Shown one piece after another: positions 52,844-62,883 of a stretch of 64,000 bases of DNA. The stretch covers positions 992,001-1,056,000 of the forward strand of contig NZ_CP104166.1 of NCBI RefSeq assembly GCF_029982035.1. Direction: 5' to 3'. Numbering within the stretch: position 1 is the stretch's first letter; every line of letters starts with the position of its first letter. This DNA comes from Megaera polyxenophila. GTDB taxonomy: Bacteria; Pseudomonadota; Alphaproteobacteria; Rickettsiales; Rickettsiaceae. The notes under the pieces were generated by a model. It saw only the letters and a list, made by a program, of their open reading frames with translations. It was not told where the DNA came from and ran no database searches. The position numbers and the translations under genes were made by a program.

Positions 52844-53389
52844 ATGCCAAAACCATTCTTTAATGATACTCATAGTAAAAGAATTGAGGAAATTATCCGT
52901 GTTAATCATGCAGGAGAATTCGGGGCTAAAAAAATATACCAAGGGCAGATAAAATACTGTAAAAACCCTGATGCCCAAAAAGTACTGAAGATCATGCTCG
53001 ATCAGGAGCAAAAACATCTGGAATATTTTAGTAATAAAATCCAAAAAGGCTTCTCACGACCGACAATATTTATGCCACTATGGAGCATAGGAGGCTATTT
53101 AATGGGAGCAATATCAGCTAAAATCAGTCTGAAAGCTGCTATGATCGTGACTGAAAATGTTGAAACAGTAATCGAAGATCATTATGCCAAACAAATAAAT
53201 TATTTGGAAACTCATGATGCAAAAAACCCAATGCTAGATAATATCAAAAAATTCCAAGCCGACGAAATAGAACATAAAGATACAGCTATAACCCACATTC
53301 AAGATAATAGTAGTATATTGGATAACTTTCTTGGAAATTGTATAAAAACTATTTGCAGGGGAGCAATTTTTTTGAGCAAAAAATTATAA
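52844..53389 (+). CDS. coq7: Demethoxyubiquinone hydroxylase Coq7
   Basis: This 181-residue di-iron enzyme hydroxylates demethoxyubiquinone in ubiquinone synthesis at the membrane. The iron ligands lie in the expected motifs RVNHAGEFGAKKIYQGQ, QEQKHLEYF, ENVETVIEDHY and DEIEHKDTAI. It starts 19 bp after dsbB, so they are likely cotranscribed. It is consistent with the respiratory lifestyle shown by the nuo genes downstream. Confidence 0.95.
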   Translation: MPKPFFNDTHSKRIEEIIRVNHAGEFGAKKIYQGQIKYCKNPDAQKVLKIMLDQEQKHLEYFSNKIQKGFSRPTIFMPLWSIGGYLMGAISAKISLKAAMIVTENVETVIEDHYAKQINYLETHDAKNPMLDNIKKFQADEIEHKDTAITHIQDNSSILDNFLGNCIKTICRGAIFLSKKL

Positions 53390-53401
53390 TCCTATACTGT
53401 T

Positions 53402-53854
53402 ATGAAGCTTTTTTTAATGAGGCATGCCGAGGCAAAAACGCTAAATCACCAAGATGACCGTCTTAGAGAACTTACTCAAAAAGGAATAAAAGAAGCTGAA
53501 GAAGCAGCAGCGTTTCTACAAAAATATAAGATTGATAAAATCCTGGTGTCAAACGCTGTGCGAACAATCCAAACAGGAGAAATTATATACAATAAGATAA
53601 ACTCTACTAAGTTCGAAATTTGCCCGGAACTATACGCTAGCACTTCTGAAGATATAATAGAACTAATATCCAGACAACAAGATCAAGATAAAAATATACT
53701 AGTTATAGCACATAACCCAGGTATTTTTGAGGCTGCTTTAGAACTAGTACATGGATCACCGGAATACGAATCAATAGTAAAAAACGGCATGCCAACGGCA
53801 AGAATTATTAAATTAGAACTTGATAATATAAGTAGCTGGCGAAACATTAATTAG
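53402..53854 (+). CDS. sixA: SixA-like phosphohistidine phosphatase
   Basis: This 150-residue member of the histidine phosphatase superfamily has the RHG-type motif MKLFLMRHAEA (catalytic His8) and the second His in VIAHNPGIFEAA (about 104). SixA removes phosphate from histidine of signalling proteins. It starts 12 bp after coq7. The exact substrate in Rickettsia is unknown. 53855-53940, between it and the convergent TrmJ gene, has no clear hairpin terminator. Confidence 0.88.
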   Translation: MKLFLMRHAEAKTLNHQDDRLRELTQKGIKEAEEAAAFLQKYKIDKILVSNAVRTIQTGEIIYNKINSTKFEICPELYASTSEDIIELISRQQDQDKNILVIAHNPGIFEAALELVHGSPEYESIVKNGMPTARIIKLELDNISSWRNIN

Positions 53855-53940
53855 TTTTCTCTTATTCTCTGCACCTGTGACGTGATTTTCTAAACTTAGA
53901 TTTCCCCTGTGGCGCACCTTATGAAAACCCTTGTTAATCC

Positions 53941-54657
53941 CTAATTTTTGTCATCATCAAGAACAGTAATTATGCCTCTTAAGATTTGCAATTCTACTTG
54001 TGAAAGCTTATCTATTCTAGAAAATAAGTTCCTAATTTTATTAGTCATATGTTCTTTTTTTTCCGGCATCCTGAAAAAATTTTTCTCTTCCAGTTTAGAA
54101 AATAGATGGCTATAAAAATAATTTAGTTCAGCCTGGGTAGCTAACTTGTAAGCATTATTTAAATCCCCTCTTTTTTGCCTTTTTATACCAAACAGCTCAT
54201 AACATACAATTGATACTGCATGAGCAATATTTAGGGAAGTAAAATTCTTATCGGTATCTATTACTAATATTTTATTAGCATATGTTATTTCTTGATTATT
54301 AAGACCACAATTTTCACGGCCGAACATTATTCCTATAGAATAATTACTATCTATATCTTGCTTTAAATTTCGTGATAAAACATAGTTTTTGTTAATAGCT
54401 CTAACTACTCCGGTAGTAGCATAAATAAAAGATAAATCGCTAACAGCCTCTTCTATTGATGAAAAAACTTTAGCCTGATTTATTATATCAATTGCTCCTA
54501 CAGACATACTTTCTGCTTTTTTATTAGGCCAGCCGTCCCGTGGCGCAACAATACGCAAATCCCTTAAGCCAAAATTTTTCATAGCTCTAGCACTTGCTCC
54601 TATATTTTCCCCTAATTGTGGAGCAACTAAAATTATAGCAATATTATTATTTATCAT
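53941..54657 (-). CDS. trmJ: TrmJ-like tRNA 2'-O-methyltransferase (SpoU family)
   Basis: The 238-residue SPOUT methyltransferase has the three motifs PQLGENIGASARAMKNFGL, SIGIMFGRENCGLNNQEITY and FTSLNIAHAVSIVCYELFG, typical of TrmJ/TrmH. It methylates ribose in tRNA, most likely position 32 for TrmJ; the position is inferred. It lies downstream of birA on the same strand. Intact. Confidence 0.9.
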   Translation of the reverse strand: MINNNIAIILVAPQLGENIGASARAMKNFGLRDLRIVAPRDGWPNKKAESMSVGAIDIINQAKVFSSIEEAVSDLSFIYATTGVVRAINKNYVLSRNLKQDIDSNYSIGIMFGRENCGLNNQEITYANKILVIDTDKNFTSLNIAHAVSIVCYELFGIKRQKRGDLNNAYKLATQAELNYFYSHLFSKLEEKNFFRMPEKKEHMTNKIRNLFSRIDKLSQVELQILRGIITVLDDDKN

Positions 54658-54705
54658 GACAAATCAAAAGCGTTATAAGAAATCAGACAGGGTATATCAT
54701 ACTAC

Positions 54706-55461
54706 CTATCGGTAGGTAACCCGCCCAGAAGAAAAACTGCATAATTCTCCATTTACAAGTTCCACACAAATAGCCCCTTCATTATCTATCCCTCTAAATA
54801 TTCCGGAAACTTTTCTTATCCCATCATCCAAAGTTATATCTTTATTCAAATTATACGAAAATTCAAGCCATCGCTTCTTGATACTATCAAAGCTATCTGG
54901 TTTTTGCCATCTAGAATAATGAATTTGAAACTTATCCATAAAAGTGTTTAAAAAACTATCTGGGCTTTTTAAAATAATCCCCTCACTTAATAAACTTGTG
55001 GCTGATATATTTGGTATATTAGGTATAAAATGAGTATTAACCCCAACACCAATTATAACATAATTTATACCTTGTATATTTGTAGACTCCAGCAAAATAC
55101 CAGAAACTTTCTTCCCTTCTATTAGAACATCATTAGGCCATTTCAATTTAATATCAGCTTTTGGAGCTTTAAGCGTATCTATAAACTCCAGAATTGCTTC
55201 TCGTAGCACAATAGCAGTAAGAAAAGATAATTCTTTTATACGATTTATGCTTACCGCTGGCTGAAGCAAAATGCTCATATGCAGATTGCCGATAATAGAT
55301 TCCCATGGTTTACCCTTCGTTCCTCTGCTATTAGTTTGAGCTTTTGCTACAATTACAAAATTACCCTTTATCCCACTTTTTGCAAGTCGAAGAGCCTCAT
55401 CGTTAGTGCTATCAATTCGGTCAAAAAGCAGTAAATTATAATCCTTTGGCCACGGTAACAT
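54706..55461 (-). CDS. birA: Biotin-protein ligase BirA (no repressor domain)
   Basis: From the ATG at 55461 (MLPWPKDYNLLLFDRIDSTN) the protein has about 251 residues and attaches biotin to carboxylase subunits. Catalytic motifs are IDSTNDEALRLAKSG, QTNSRGTKGKPWES (GRGRxG-like), and KLKWPNDVLIEGKKVSGILL. It lacks the N-terminal helix-turn-helix of E. coli BirA, so it is not a repressor. The frame open to 55476 starts with TTG and adds five residues. It lies 48 bp after nuoN. Confidence 0.92.
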   Translation of the reverse strand: MLPWPKDYNLLLFDRIDSTNDEALRLAKSGIKGNFVIVAKAQTNSRGTKGKPWESIIGNLHMSILLQPAVSINRIKELSFLTAIVLREAILEFIDTLKAPKADIKLKWPNDVLIEGKKVSGILLESTNIQGINYVIIGVGVNTHFIPNIPNISATSLLSEGIILKSPDSFLNTFMDKFQIHYSRWQKPDSFDSIKKRWLEFSYNLNKDITLDDGIRKVSGIFRGIDNEGAICVELVNGELCSFSSGRVTYR

Positions 55462-55509
55462 TATTTTGATAACCAATAATCTATATATAGAAAATTAAAT
55501 CTTTTAGAC

Positions 55510-56919
55510 TTATAAAAGATTTGATGAAGCAAAAATAAAGAAAACCAATGTAAATCCTACAGAAATAACCGATACTGATAATAAACCACGATTCGTAGGT
55601 ATAATTGCCGTTTTTTCAACTGCTTCCATGAAATACATATATTTTACTACCTTTAAATAGTAAAATGCAGCTATTACACTGCTAATGACACCCAATACCG
55701 CCAAGGTAACTTCACCCTGTATAATAGCGTTATAAAAAACATAGTACTTGCCAAAAAAACCGGCAAGAGGCGGCAGACCTATCATTGAAAACATTATTAT
55801 TGCAATTGATGCCGCGATAGTTTTTCTTTCTGCAGAAATCCCTTGCAAATCAGCAAAACTAGCTATATCGCTTTTTCTGCCAAACAAAGCAACTAAACAG
55901 GCAAAAAAGCCTATAGTACCAATAACATAAATAACCATGTAAATAATTGCAGAACGGAAACCTTCATCCGAATGAAGGGAAATTGCTATTAAAACATACC
56001 CTACATTTAATATCGTGCTATATGCCATTAACCTTTTTAGCGAAGACTGCATCATTGCTCCTAAGGCTCCTATAAAAATCGATAAAATAGCGGCTATTTT
56101 TATAAGATCTACTGAAACCCTTAAATAGTTTCCTGTCACTAAAGTTACAAAATTTATAAGCACAATTAGAACTCCCACTTTTTGCGCTACAGCAAAGTAT
56201 GTAACTGCAGAAACAGGGGCTCCTTCATAAACGTCCGGTGTCCAGATATGAAGAGGGGCAGCAGATAGTTTAAATAATATGGCAGCTAAGACAAATATTG
56301 CCCCTACCACCAACCCTATATTAAATTCGCCATCCAATGCAGCTCTTATATCATTAAAATAAATGCTACCAGTAAAGCCATAAAAGAAAGATATTCCAAG
56401 TAACATTAAACAGCTAATTAAAGACCCCAGGACAAAATATTTTAAGCCTGCTTCTGATGATTTTACATCTTTATTATTAAAAGCTGCCATTGCATAACCA
56501 GAGAGGGCTTGCAATTCTAATCCACAAAAAAGAATTATAAAATCCCTAGCAGAAATAGAAATAAAGACTCCAACGGTTGATAGCAGAATTAAGGTAATAA
56601 ATTCTACCTTAATTACTTTATCAGAAATTTTTATTAAGCTTTTATATATTACAATACTCATGATACTTAAAAACAGCACCAAAGACTTGAGTTTGTAGAT
56701 ACCTGGGGAAACTTCAAAAGAATTAGAAAATATAAAGATGCTTCCTTGCGGAACAAAATTTATAATATAAGTACCAAGAACTAATAAAACAGCTATAGTC
56801 AAAAGACTGATAAGCCGTAAATGATTTTTAAAAAACACTGCTAACAATTGCATACACATAGCAACAGACGTTAAAACAATCTCCGGAAAAATTAAAATAA
56901 ATTGATTTAGCATGTCCAT
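55510..56919 (-). CDS. nuoN: NADH-quinone oxidoreductase subunit N
   Basis: This 469-residue, roughly 14-span antiporter-like subunit of complex I has GLELQALSGYAMAAFN, SAAPLHIWTPDVYEGAPVSA with the family Lys/His lines, RLMAYSTILNVGYVLIA and MFSMIGLPPLAGFFGKYY. It takes part in proton pumping in the membrane arm. It is last of the nuo run and is followed by birA. An ATG two codons in (MLNQFIL, 56913) is also possible. Intact. Confidence 0.95.
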   Translation of the reverse strand: MDMLNQFILIFPEIVLTSVAMCMQLLAVFFKNHLRLISLLTIAVLLVLGTYIINFVPQGSIFIFSNSFEVSPGIYKLKSLVLFLSIMSIVIYKSLIKISDKVIKVEFITLILLSTVGVFISISARDFIILFCGLELQALSGYAMAAFNNKDVKSSEAGLKYFVLGSLISCLMLLGISFFYGFTGSIYFNDIRAALDGEFNIGLVVGAIFVLAAILFKLSAAPLHIWTPDVYEGAPVSAVTYFAVAQKVGVLIVLINFVTLVTGNYLRVSVDLIKIAAILSIFIGALGAMMQSSLKRLMAYSTILNVGYVLIAISLHSDEGFRSAIIYMVIYVIGTIGFFACLVALFGRKSDIASFADLQGISAERKTIAASIAIIMFSMIGLPPLAGFFGKYYVFYNAIIQGEVTLAVLGVISSVIAAFYYLKVVKYMYFMEAVEKTAIIPTNRGLLSVSVISVGFTLVFFIFASSNLL

Positions 56920-57000
56920 TTCTAACTTAAATATTTAAACTACTTTGTTTACCAAAACTATTTTTTATCTACTTAAAATAACTTCTTTCCTGATAAACTT

Positions 57001-58491
57001 TTATAAACCGCCATATAAATCAGCAATTTTCATCACTGGTAGCTGGATAATACGCAAAACTTCATTAGGGAAAATTCCAATATAAATAACCAAAATAATC
57101 AATGGTATTAATGCTGCTTTCTCATATAAATATAGATCTTCGAATTTTGCGACATTTTTGTTCGTAACTTGGCCAAATATCACAATCTTATAGAGTTTTA
57201 GCATATAAATTGCTCCAAGAACTACCCCGAAAGCACATATTATACCCATAAATGGATTTACTTCATAAATACCAGCTATACTTAAAAACTCTCCAACAAA
57301 ACCGCTAAGACCCGGCAGACCAACTGAACCAAGCATAGCAATCATAAAGAGAGTAGCTAAAATAGGCATACTAGCTGCCACACCGCCGTACTTACTTATT
57401 TCCTTAGTATGATGCCGATCATATAGAATTCCTACCGCCAAAAATAATGCTGCAGAAATAAGACCATGGCTTATCATCTGAAATATTGCACCATTTATTC
57501 CTTTCTCTGTAAAACTAAATATACCACCAGTAACATACCCCATATGGGCAACTGAAGAATATGCTATCATCTTCTTCATGTCTGTCTGGACATAAGCTAC
57601 AAGGGAAGCATAGACTACAGCAAAACTGCTTATCCAAATTACATATTCAGAAAATGCTTCTGAAGCTGATGGGAGCATTGGCAAGGATATTCGCAGAAAA
57701 GCATAGCCACCTAGTTTTAGTAATATTCCAGCGAGCATCACTGATCCAGCGGTGGGAGCTTGAACATGCGCATCTGGCAACCAAGTATGAAAAGGAGGCA
57801 TAGGTACTTTTACTGCAAAAGAAATAAACATGGCGATCCATACTAGTTTCTGCGCTTTACCATCTAACCCCGGCAAAAGTGTATTTAATTCATTCATGTC
57901 AAATGTACCGGTCTGGGTGTAAATATAAATTAGTGCCAGAAGAAAAAATACCGACCCCCAAAACGTATAGAGAAAAAACTTAACAGCAGCATAAATTCTG
58001 TTTTCACCACCCCATACGCCGATAATAATATACATAGGAATAAGTATTACTTCAAAAAATCCGTAAAAAAGAAGCAAATTAAGCGAAGAAAAAGCACCTA
58101 TGCAAAAAGATTCAAGCAATAAGAAGCAAAGTAAAAATTCTTTGATATATTTCTTGATTGTAAAAAGACTTGCAACCATACATACAAGACTGAGCAGCGC
58201 AGTTAAGAAGATAAAAAATAACGATAAACCATCTACCCCGACAAAATATTCTAATCCAATCTTATCAATCCAGCGATATCTTTCTACAAACTGAAAGGAG
58301 TCTTGATATTTATCAAAACTGAATAATAAATAAGTTGTAGCAATAAGGGTTAATACCGAGCTTAAGATTGCTACGTAAATAACATAAATTTGTTTTCTCG
58401 GAGATCTACTTTGGCTAATAAAAAAGGTAATATACAATGCGCTAAAGAGCGGTAGTAAAATACTAATTGATACGATGGGCAGATCTAACAT
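57001..58491 (-). CDS. nuoM: NADH-quinone oxidoreductase subunit M
   Basis: This 496-residue membrane-arm subunit has the antiporter motifs YGFFEVILIPMYIIIGVWGG, KVPMPPFHTWLPDAHVQAPT and MKKMIAYSSVAHMGYVTGGI, with GLPGLSGFVGEFL near the C-terminus. It pumps protons together with NuoL and NuoN. The start directly abuts the nuoL stop. An 81-bp gap separates it from nuoN. Intact. Confidence 0.96.
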   Translation of the reverse strand: MLDLPIVSISILLPLFSALYITFFISQSRSPRKQIYVIYVAILSSVLTLIATTYLLFSFDKYQDSFQFVERYRWIDKIGLEYFVGVDGLSLFFIFLTALLSLVCMVASLFTIKKYIKEFLLCFLLLESFCIGAFSSLNLLLFYGFFEVILIPMYIIIGVWGGENRIYAAVKFFLYTFWGSVFFLLALIYIYTQTGTFDMNELNTLLPGLDGKAQKLVWIAMFISFAVKVPMPPFHTWLPDAHVQAPTAGSVMLAGILLKLGGYAFLRISLPMLPSASEAFSEYVIWISSFAVVYASLVAYVQTDMKKMIAYSSVAHMGYVTGGIFSFTEKGINGAIFQMISHGLISAALFLAVGILYDRHHTKEISKYGGVAASMPILATLFMIAMLGSVGLPGLSGFVGEFLSIAGIYEVNPFMGIICAFGVVLGAIYMLKLYKIVIFGQVTNKNVAKFEDLYLYEKAALIPLIILVIYIGIFPNEVLRIIQLPVMKIADLYGGL

Positions 58492-60423
58492 TTACGCACT
58501 CCAAGCTACCGGCAAATATTTAAAGACAAAAATTGTTATACATAACACTAAGGTAAAAATTATGTATAGTACATAATTAACTATATATCCTGTTTGAAAC
58601 CTGCATATACACCAACTAATTCCCCTAGTTAAATGGGCAAATCCGTTAGGGCCAAATCTATCTATTACTTTAATATCAAAATATCCTGCTAAACAGCTTA
58701 AAACTTTAGTAAATTTTATAAAAATTTTATCGTACAGTTCATCGAAGAAATATTTATTCTTTAACACACAATATATAAGATTAAAGTTGTTAGAAATTTT
58801 CTGGTATGTATTTCCTCTATAACAATATATACCGATTATAGAACCAGTTACGCCAACCATTAAAGGCAAGAGCTGAATAAACAAGGATACATGATGGTCA
58901 TGGGGAGCAGTGTGTAAGTTAAAAATACTTCCAGAAAAATATCCGAGCGGACTGTCAATGGACAAAATGTAATAACCTAACATTCCAGAAAATAAAGCTC
59001 CTGCTACTAAAACAAGTAAAGGTGTATTCATAATTTTTGGTGACTCATGAACATGGCTAAAAATATCCTCAGGAAGAGTGGTTTTACCATGAAAAGTAAC
59101 CATAATGATTTTTAAAGAATAAATAGCCGTTAAAAGAGCTGCTAAAATCCCTAAGACAAAAGCAAAAACGCCTACTCCAGACGCTATATAAGCCGATTCT
59201 AAGATAAGGTCCTTAGAGTAAAACCCAGCTAGAGGAAAAATTCCAATAATTGCTAGCGAACCTACCCAAAAATTAGCATAAGTGATCGGCATTTTTTGCC
59301 ATATCCCTCCTATTTTAAATATTTCCTGCTCACAGGTTGAGTGGATAACACTTCCTGCTGAAAGGAAAAGCAGAGCCTTAAAGAACCCATGAGTAACTAA
59401 GTGAAAAATTCCTGCCTGATAAGCAGAAACGCCGCAGGCAAAAAACATATAACCAAGCTGGCTACAAGTCGAATAAGCAATAATTTTCTTTATATCGGTT
59501 TGCGCTATTGCAATAGTTGCAGCAAATAAGCAGGTAATTGCTCCCACTACAGTAATAATGGCTAAGACATTTGGGCTATATTCAAACATAAATGAACAAC
59601 GAGCTATTAAAAACACTCCGGCCGTAACCATGGTAGCTGCATGTATTAAAGCAGAAACAGGGGTTGGGCCTTCCATTGCATCAGGAAGCCATACGTGCAT
59701 TCCTATTTGAGCAGATTTCCCTGTACATCCAATAAATAACATCAAACATATAATATCCAGTACTTTAAACTCATATCCCAATATAGTTATAGCCGTGTTA
59801 GCTAAATCCTGACTTTGTCCGAAGACTCCGCTAAATTCCACGGTGCTTGCATAAATCAGCGTAATAACAATACCGATAATAAAGGCAAAGTCACCGATTC
59901 GGTTAACTATAAAAGCCTTAACAGCAGCATTATTTGCCGAATCTTTTTGGTAGTAGTAACCAATTAGTAAATAGGAACATAAACCCACTCCTTCCCAGCC
60001 GAAGAATAACTGAAGAAAATTATCGGCAGACACTAAAGCCAGCATAAAGAAAGTAAATAAAGATAAATATGACAGAAATTTCGGTAAGTTCTTGTCATCT
60101 TTCATGTAACCTAGTGAATATAGATGAACTATAGCTGAAACAAAGGTTACCAGTATAAACATTATGGCAGTAAGTTGATCAACATAAATAGCCCAGCTTA
60201 CAGAGATTAATTCAATATTTATCCATTTTGTAATAATTATATGGATAGTTTCTTTATTAATTCCAGCAACTACAAAAACATAAGAAGCGCAAACTGCAGA
60301 AAGGATTATAGGAATAATAGCTGTGAAACTTGCCTGGTTATTGCTTAATTTTTTACAAAAAACACCATTAAATATGCCAGAAATTAAAGGCAAAAAGATA
60401 ATCAATTTGGTAACAAGTAACAT
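58492..60423 (-). CDS. nuoL: NADH-quinone oxidoreductase subunit L
   Basis: This 643-residue subunit has the typical FFGWEGVGLCSYLLIGYYYQ, KSAQIGMHVWLPDAMEGPTP and VSALIHAATMVTAGVFLIAR blocks, then DIKKIIAYSTCSQLGYMFFA, and an extended C-terminal part that forms the lateral helix. It pumps protons in the membrane arm of complex I. It lies between nuoK (12-bp gap) and nuoM (no gap). Intact. Confidence 0.97.
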   Translation of the reverse strand: MLLVTKLIIFLPLISGIFNGVFCKKLSNNQASFTAIIPIILSAVCASYVFVVAGINKETIHIIITKWINIELISVSWAIYVDQLTAIMFILVTFVSAIVHLYSLGYMKDDKNLPKFLSYLSLFTFFMLALVSADNFLQLFFGWEGVGLCSYLLIGYYYQKDSANNAAVKAFIVNRIGDFAFIIGIVITLIYASTVEFSGVFGQSQDLANTAITILGYEFKVLDIICLMLFIGCTGKSAQIGMHVWLPDAMEGPTPVSALIHAATMVTAGVFLIARCSFMFEYSPNVLAIITVVGAITCLFAATIAIAQTDIKKIIAYSTCSQLGYMFFACGVSAYQAGIFHLVTHGFFKALLFLSAGSVIHSTCEQEIFKIGGIWQKMPITYANFWVGSLAIIGIFPLAGFYSKDLILESAYIASGVGVFAFVLGILAALLTAIYSLKIIMVTFHGKTTLPEDIFSHVHESPKIMNTPLLVLVAGALFSGMLGYYILSIDSPLGYFSGSIFNLHTAPHDHHVSLFIQLLPLMVGVTGSIIGIYCYRGNTYQKISNNFNLIYCVLKNKYFFDELYDKIFIKFTKVLSCLAGYFDIKVIDRFGPNGFAHLTRGISWCICRFQTGYIVNYVLYIIFTLVLCITIFVFKYLPVAWSA

Positions 60424-60435
60424 ATTTTACCTCTC

Positions 60436-60753
60436 CTACCCTTTCATCTGGTTAACATCCTCGATCTCAATTGAGCCGCGGTTACGGAAATATAACACTA
60501 AAATTGCAAGACCAATTGAAATTTCTGCCGCCGCAATCGATAAAATTATTAGACTAAAGACTTGGCCTACTATGTCCTGCAGATATACCGAAAATGCCAC
60601 AAAATTTATATTTACAGCAAGTAACATTAATTCAATTGACATTAAAATCGTGATGACACTTTTGCGATTCATAAATAACCCAGTTACTCCTATTGAAAAA
60701 ATAAGAGCCGCTAAAATTAAATAATGCTCTAAAGAAATATTGCTATTCGTCAT
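60436..60753 (-). CDS. nuoK: NADH-quinone oxidoreductase subunit K
   Basis: The 105-residue, three-span subunit has ALIFSIGVTGLFMNRKSVIT followed by ILMSIELMLLAVNINFVAFS, which contains the conserved membrane glutamate, and SIAAAEISIGLAILVLYFRN. It is part of the membrane arm next to NuoJ. It overlaps the nuoJ end by 11 bp, so translation is probably coupled. Confidence 0.96.
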   Translation of the reverse strand: MTNSNISLEHYLILAALIFSIGVTGLFMNRKSVITILMSIELMLLAVNINFVAFSVYLQDIVGQVFSLIILSIAAAEISIGLAILVLYFRNRGSIEIEDVNQMKG

Positions 60754-61363
60754 AATTCAAATTTTCTAAACCAGATTTTCCCGTATTTTGTGCAAAAAAC
60801 AGGCTATTTTCCTTATTTTTTTGCAATTGATTGCCAGGTTTTTGCCTTTTAACTCCGGCTCTTAAACGAAAAGTCAGAGAAATACTTGCAATCATTGCTG
60901 TAAATAATATTAGCCCAGCAGTTTGGAACGGTAAAATAAAATCAGTATATAAAACCCTGCCAATAGCATAGGCGTTGCCAATATCAGGATTGAGGATAAA
61001 TTGCAAGTTATTGACCGGTATAATAACTTTGATTCCAAGCAGAATAACAACTACAAGATCAGCAAATAGAAAGAATGCTATCATCGCAGCAATTCCGATT
61101 TCTGCACCTATTATTCCCTTGAATTCAGCAACTTTTATATCCAGCATCATTACGACAAAAAGGAATAATACTGCCACTGCTCCAACATAAATGATGATTA
61201 GCATCATTGCCAAAAATTCAGCTCCCATAAGAACCATAATTCCGGAAGCATTACAGAAAGTAAAAATTAGCCATAAAACAGCATATACAGGATTACGACT
61301 TGTTATTACCATAACACTACCAAGCACTAATAGAAAGGCAAAGAAATAAAAAAATATCGCCAT
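60743..61363 (-). CDS. nuoJ: NADH-quinone oxidoreductase subunit J
   Basis: The 206-residue, five-span subunit has SRNPVYAVLWLIFTFCNASG, then EFLAMMLIIIYVGAVAVLFL and FVVMMLDIK, the region of the pi-bulge in helix 3. The last part (about residues 165-206) is a polar Rickettsia-type tail. It lies between nuoI (8-bp gap) and nuoK. Confidence 0.95.
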   Translation of the reverse strand: MAIFFYFFAFLLVLGSVMVITSRNPVYAVLWLIFTFCNASGIMVLMGAEFLAMMLIIIYVGAVAVLFLFVVMMLDIKVAEFKGIIGAEIGIAAMIAFFLFADLVVVILLGIKVIIPVNNLQFILNPDIGNAYAIGRVLYTDFILPFQTAGLILFTAMIASISLTFRLRAGVKRQKPGNQLQKNKENSLFFAQNTGKSGLENLNYDE

Positions 61364-61371
61364 AAATTATA

Positions 61372-61851
61372 TTACCTGTATGGATAATCATCCTTTAATT
61401 TTCTTGCAAGTTCCTGCTCCCAAATTTCTCCGTTACGTAGCAGTCTTTCCTTATTATACAATAACTCTTCGTGGGTTTCAGTAGCGAACTCAAAATTCGG
61501 CCCTTCGACAATTGCATCTACCGGACAGGCTTCCTGGCACATCCCGCAATAAATACATTTTGTCATATCAATATCATACCTGGTCGTGCGCCGACTCCCG
61601 TCTTCTCTTGGCTCAGACTCAATTAAAATAGCCTGAGCAGGACATATCGCCTCACATAATTTACAGGCAATACAACGCTCCTCGCCATTCTCATAACGTC
61701 TTAGGGCATGCTCACCCTTAAACCGAGGACTAATAGGGCTTTTTTCGTACGGATAATCAATTGTAACCTTTGGCTTAAAAAAGTATTTTAAGGTTAAGAA
61801 CATTCCACACAAGATGTCATATAGCACAAATGATTTAATATATTTTATCAT
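61372..61851 (-). CDS. nuoI: NADH-quinone oxidoreductase subunit I
   Basis: This 159-residue ferredoxin-like subunit has two 4Fe-4S motifs, CIACKLCEAICPAQA and CIYCGMCQEACPVDA, which bind clusters N6a and N6b and pass electrons towards quinone. The N-terminal stretch with YFFKPKVTIDYPYEKSPISP and RFKGEHALRRYENGEERC is typical. It lies between nuoH (17-bp gap) and nuoJ. Intact. Confidence 0.97.
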   Translation of the reverse strand: MIKYIKSFVLYDILCGMFLTLKYFFKPKVTIDYPYEKSPISPRFKGEHALRRYENGEERCIACKLCEAICPAQAILIESEPREDGSRRTTRYDIDMTKCIYCGMCQEACPVDAIVEGPNFEFATETHEELLYNKERLLRNGEIWEQELARKLKDDYPYR

Positions 61852-61868
61852 AAATCAATTCTAAATAA

Positions 61869-62882
61869 TTACGGCAAATTACCTGTTATCAAAAGCAGAG
61901 ACGCTACCAGCACTACCCAAAATAAGCTTAGCGGTAAAAATACCTTCCACCCAAGGTGCATAAGTTGATCATATCTATATCGTGGCAAAGTAGCTCTGAT
62001 CCACAAGAATACAAACAGCAAACAGCAAATTTTTAAAACAAACCAAATAAAACCCGGTATCAAATATAGAAAACTTATACCAAAAGGAGGTAGGTATCCT
62101 CCCATGAAGAACGTCACTGTAATGGCGCTGACTAATATCATATTAGCATATTCACCGAGAAAAAATAAAGCAAAACTCATAGACGAATACTCAACATTAT
62201 AACCTGCCACAAGTTCGGATTCAGCTTCTGGTAAATCAAAAGGCAAGCGATTGGTTTCTGCCAAAACAGAAATGAAAAATACCACTGCCATAGGGGCAAG
62301 CAGCAGATGAATCCAAAATGGCATGTCTCGCTGGTGCTCAACTATTTCACTCAAATTTAGGCTTCCTGTTACAAGCAGCACTGTAACAATCACTAGCCCC
62401 ATGGAAACTTCATACGATATCATTTGTGCTGAAGACCTAATAGCACCTAAAAAAGCATACTTAGAATTACTTGCCCAGCCAGCCATAATAATACCATAAA
62501 CACCAAGAGAAGATACAGCCAGAACATATAGCACTCCAACATTCATATCAGATAACACCCACCCTTCGGAAAAAGGAATTACAGCCCAGCCGACTAGGCT
62601 TAAAATGAAAGTAATCATCGGAGCAATCATAAACACTATTTTACTTGCTGGCGTCGGGACGATTGTTTCCTTAAATATAAGTTTTACCGCATCGGCAATT
62701 GGCTGCAAGAGACCAAAAGGACCCACTCTATTAGGTCCTCGGCGCATTTGCATAAGCCCTATTACTCGGCGTTCAGCATAAGTTAAATAAGCTACTGATA
62801 ATAGCAAAGGTAATACGATTAAAATTACCTTAAGAGCAATAAAAATTAATGGGACAACATATTCATAGAATAAATCCATCAT
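61869..62882 (-). CDS. nuoH: NADH-quinone oxidoreductase subunit H
   Basis: From the Met of MMDLFYEYVVPL (62882, GGAG upstream) the protein has 337 residues and eight spans. RRVIGLMQMRRGPNRVGPFG, then LLQPIADAVKLIFKETIVPT, and the quinone-site block AETNRLPFDLPEAESELVAG are conserved. It forms the quinone chamber at the junction of the two arms. The open frame extends to 62900, overlapping the nuoG end. It lies directly after nuoG. Confidence 0.96.
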   Translation of the reverse strand: MMDLFYEYVVPLIFIALKVILIVLPLLLSVAYLTYAERRVIGLMQMRRGPNRVGPFGLLQPIADAVKLIFKETIVPTPASKIVFMIAPMITFILSLVGWAVIPFSEGWVLSDMNVGVLYVLAVSSLGVYGIIMAGWASNSKYAFLGAIRSSAQMISYEVSMGLVIVTVLLVTGSLNLSEIVEHQRDMPFWIHLLLAPMAVVFFISVLAETNRLPFDLPEAESELVAGYNVEYSSMSFALFFLGEYANMILVSAITVTFFMGGYLPPFGISFLYLIPGFIWFVLKICCLLFVFLWIRATLPRYRYDQLMHLGWKVFLPLSLFWVVLVASLLLITGNLP

Positions 62883-62883
62883 T

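Noticed and set aside
54706..55461. Loss of the BirA repressor domain as a defect
   Set aside because: Many bacteria have the short ligase without the helix-turn-helix. The catalytic motifs are complete.
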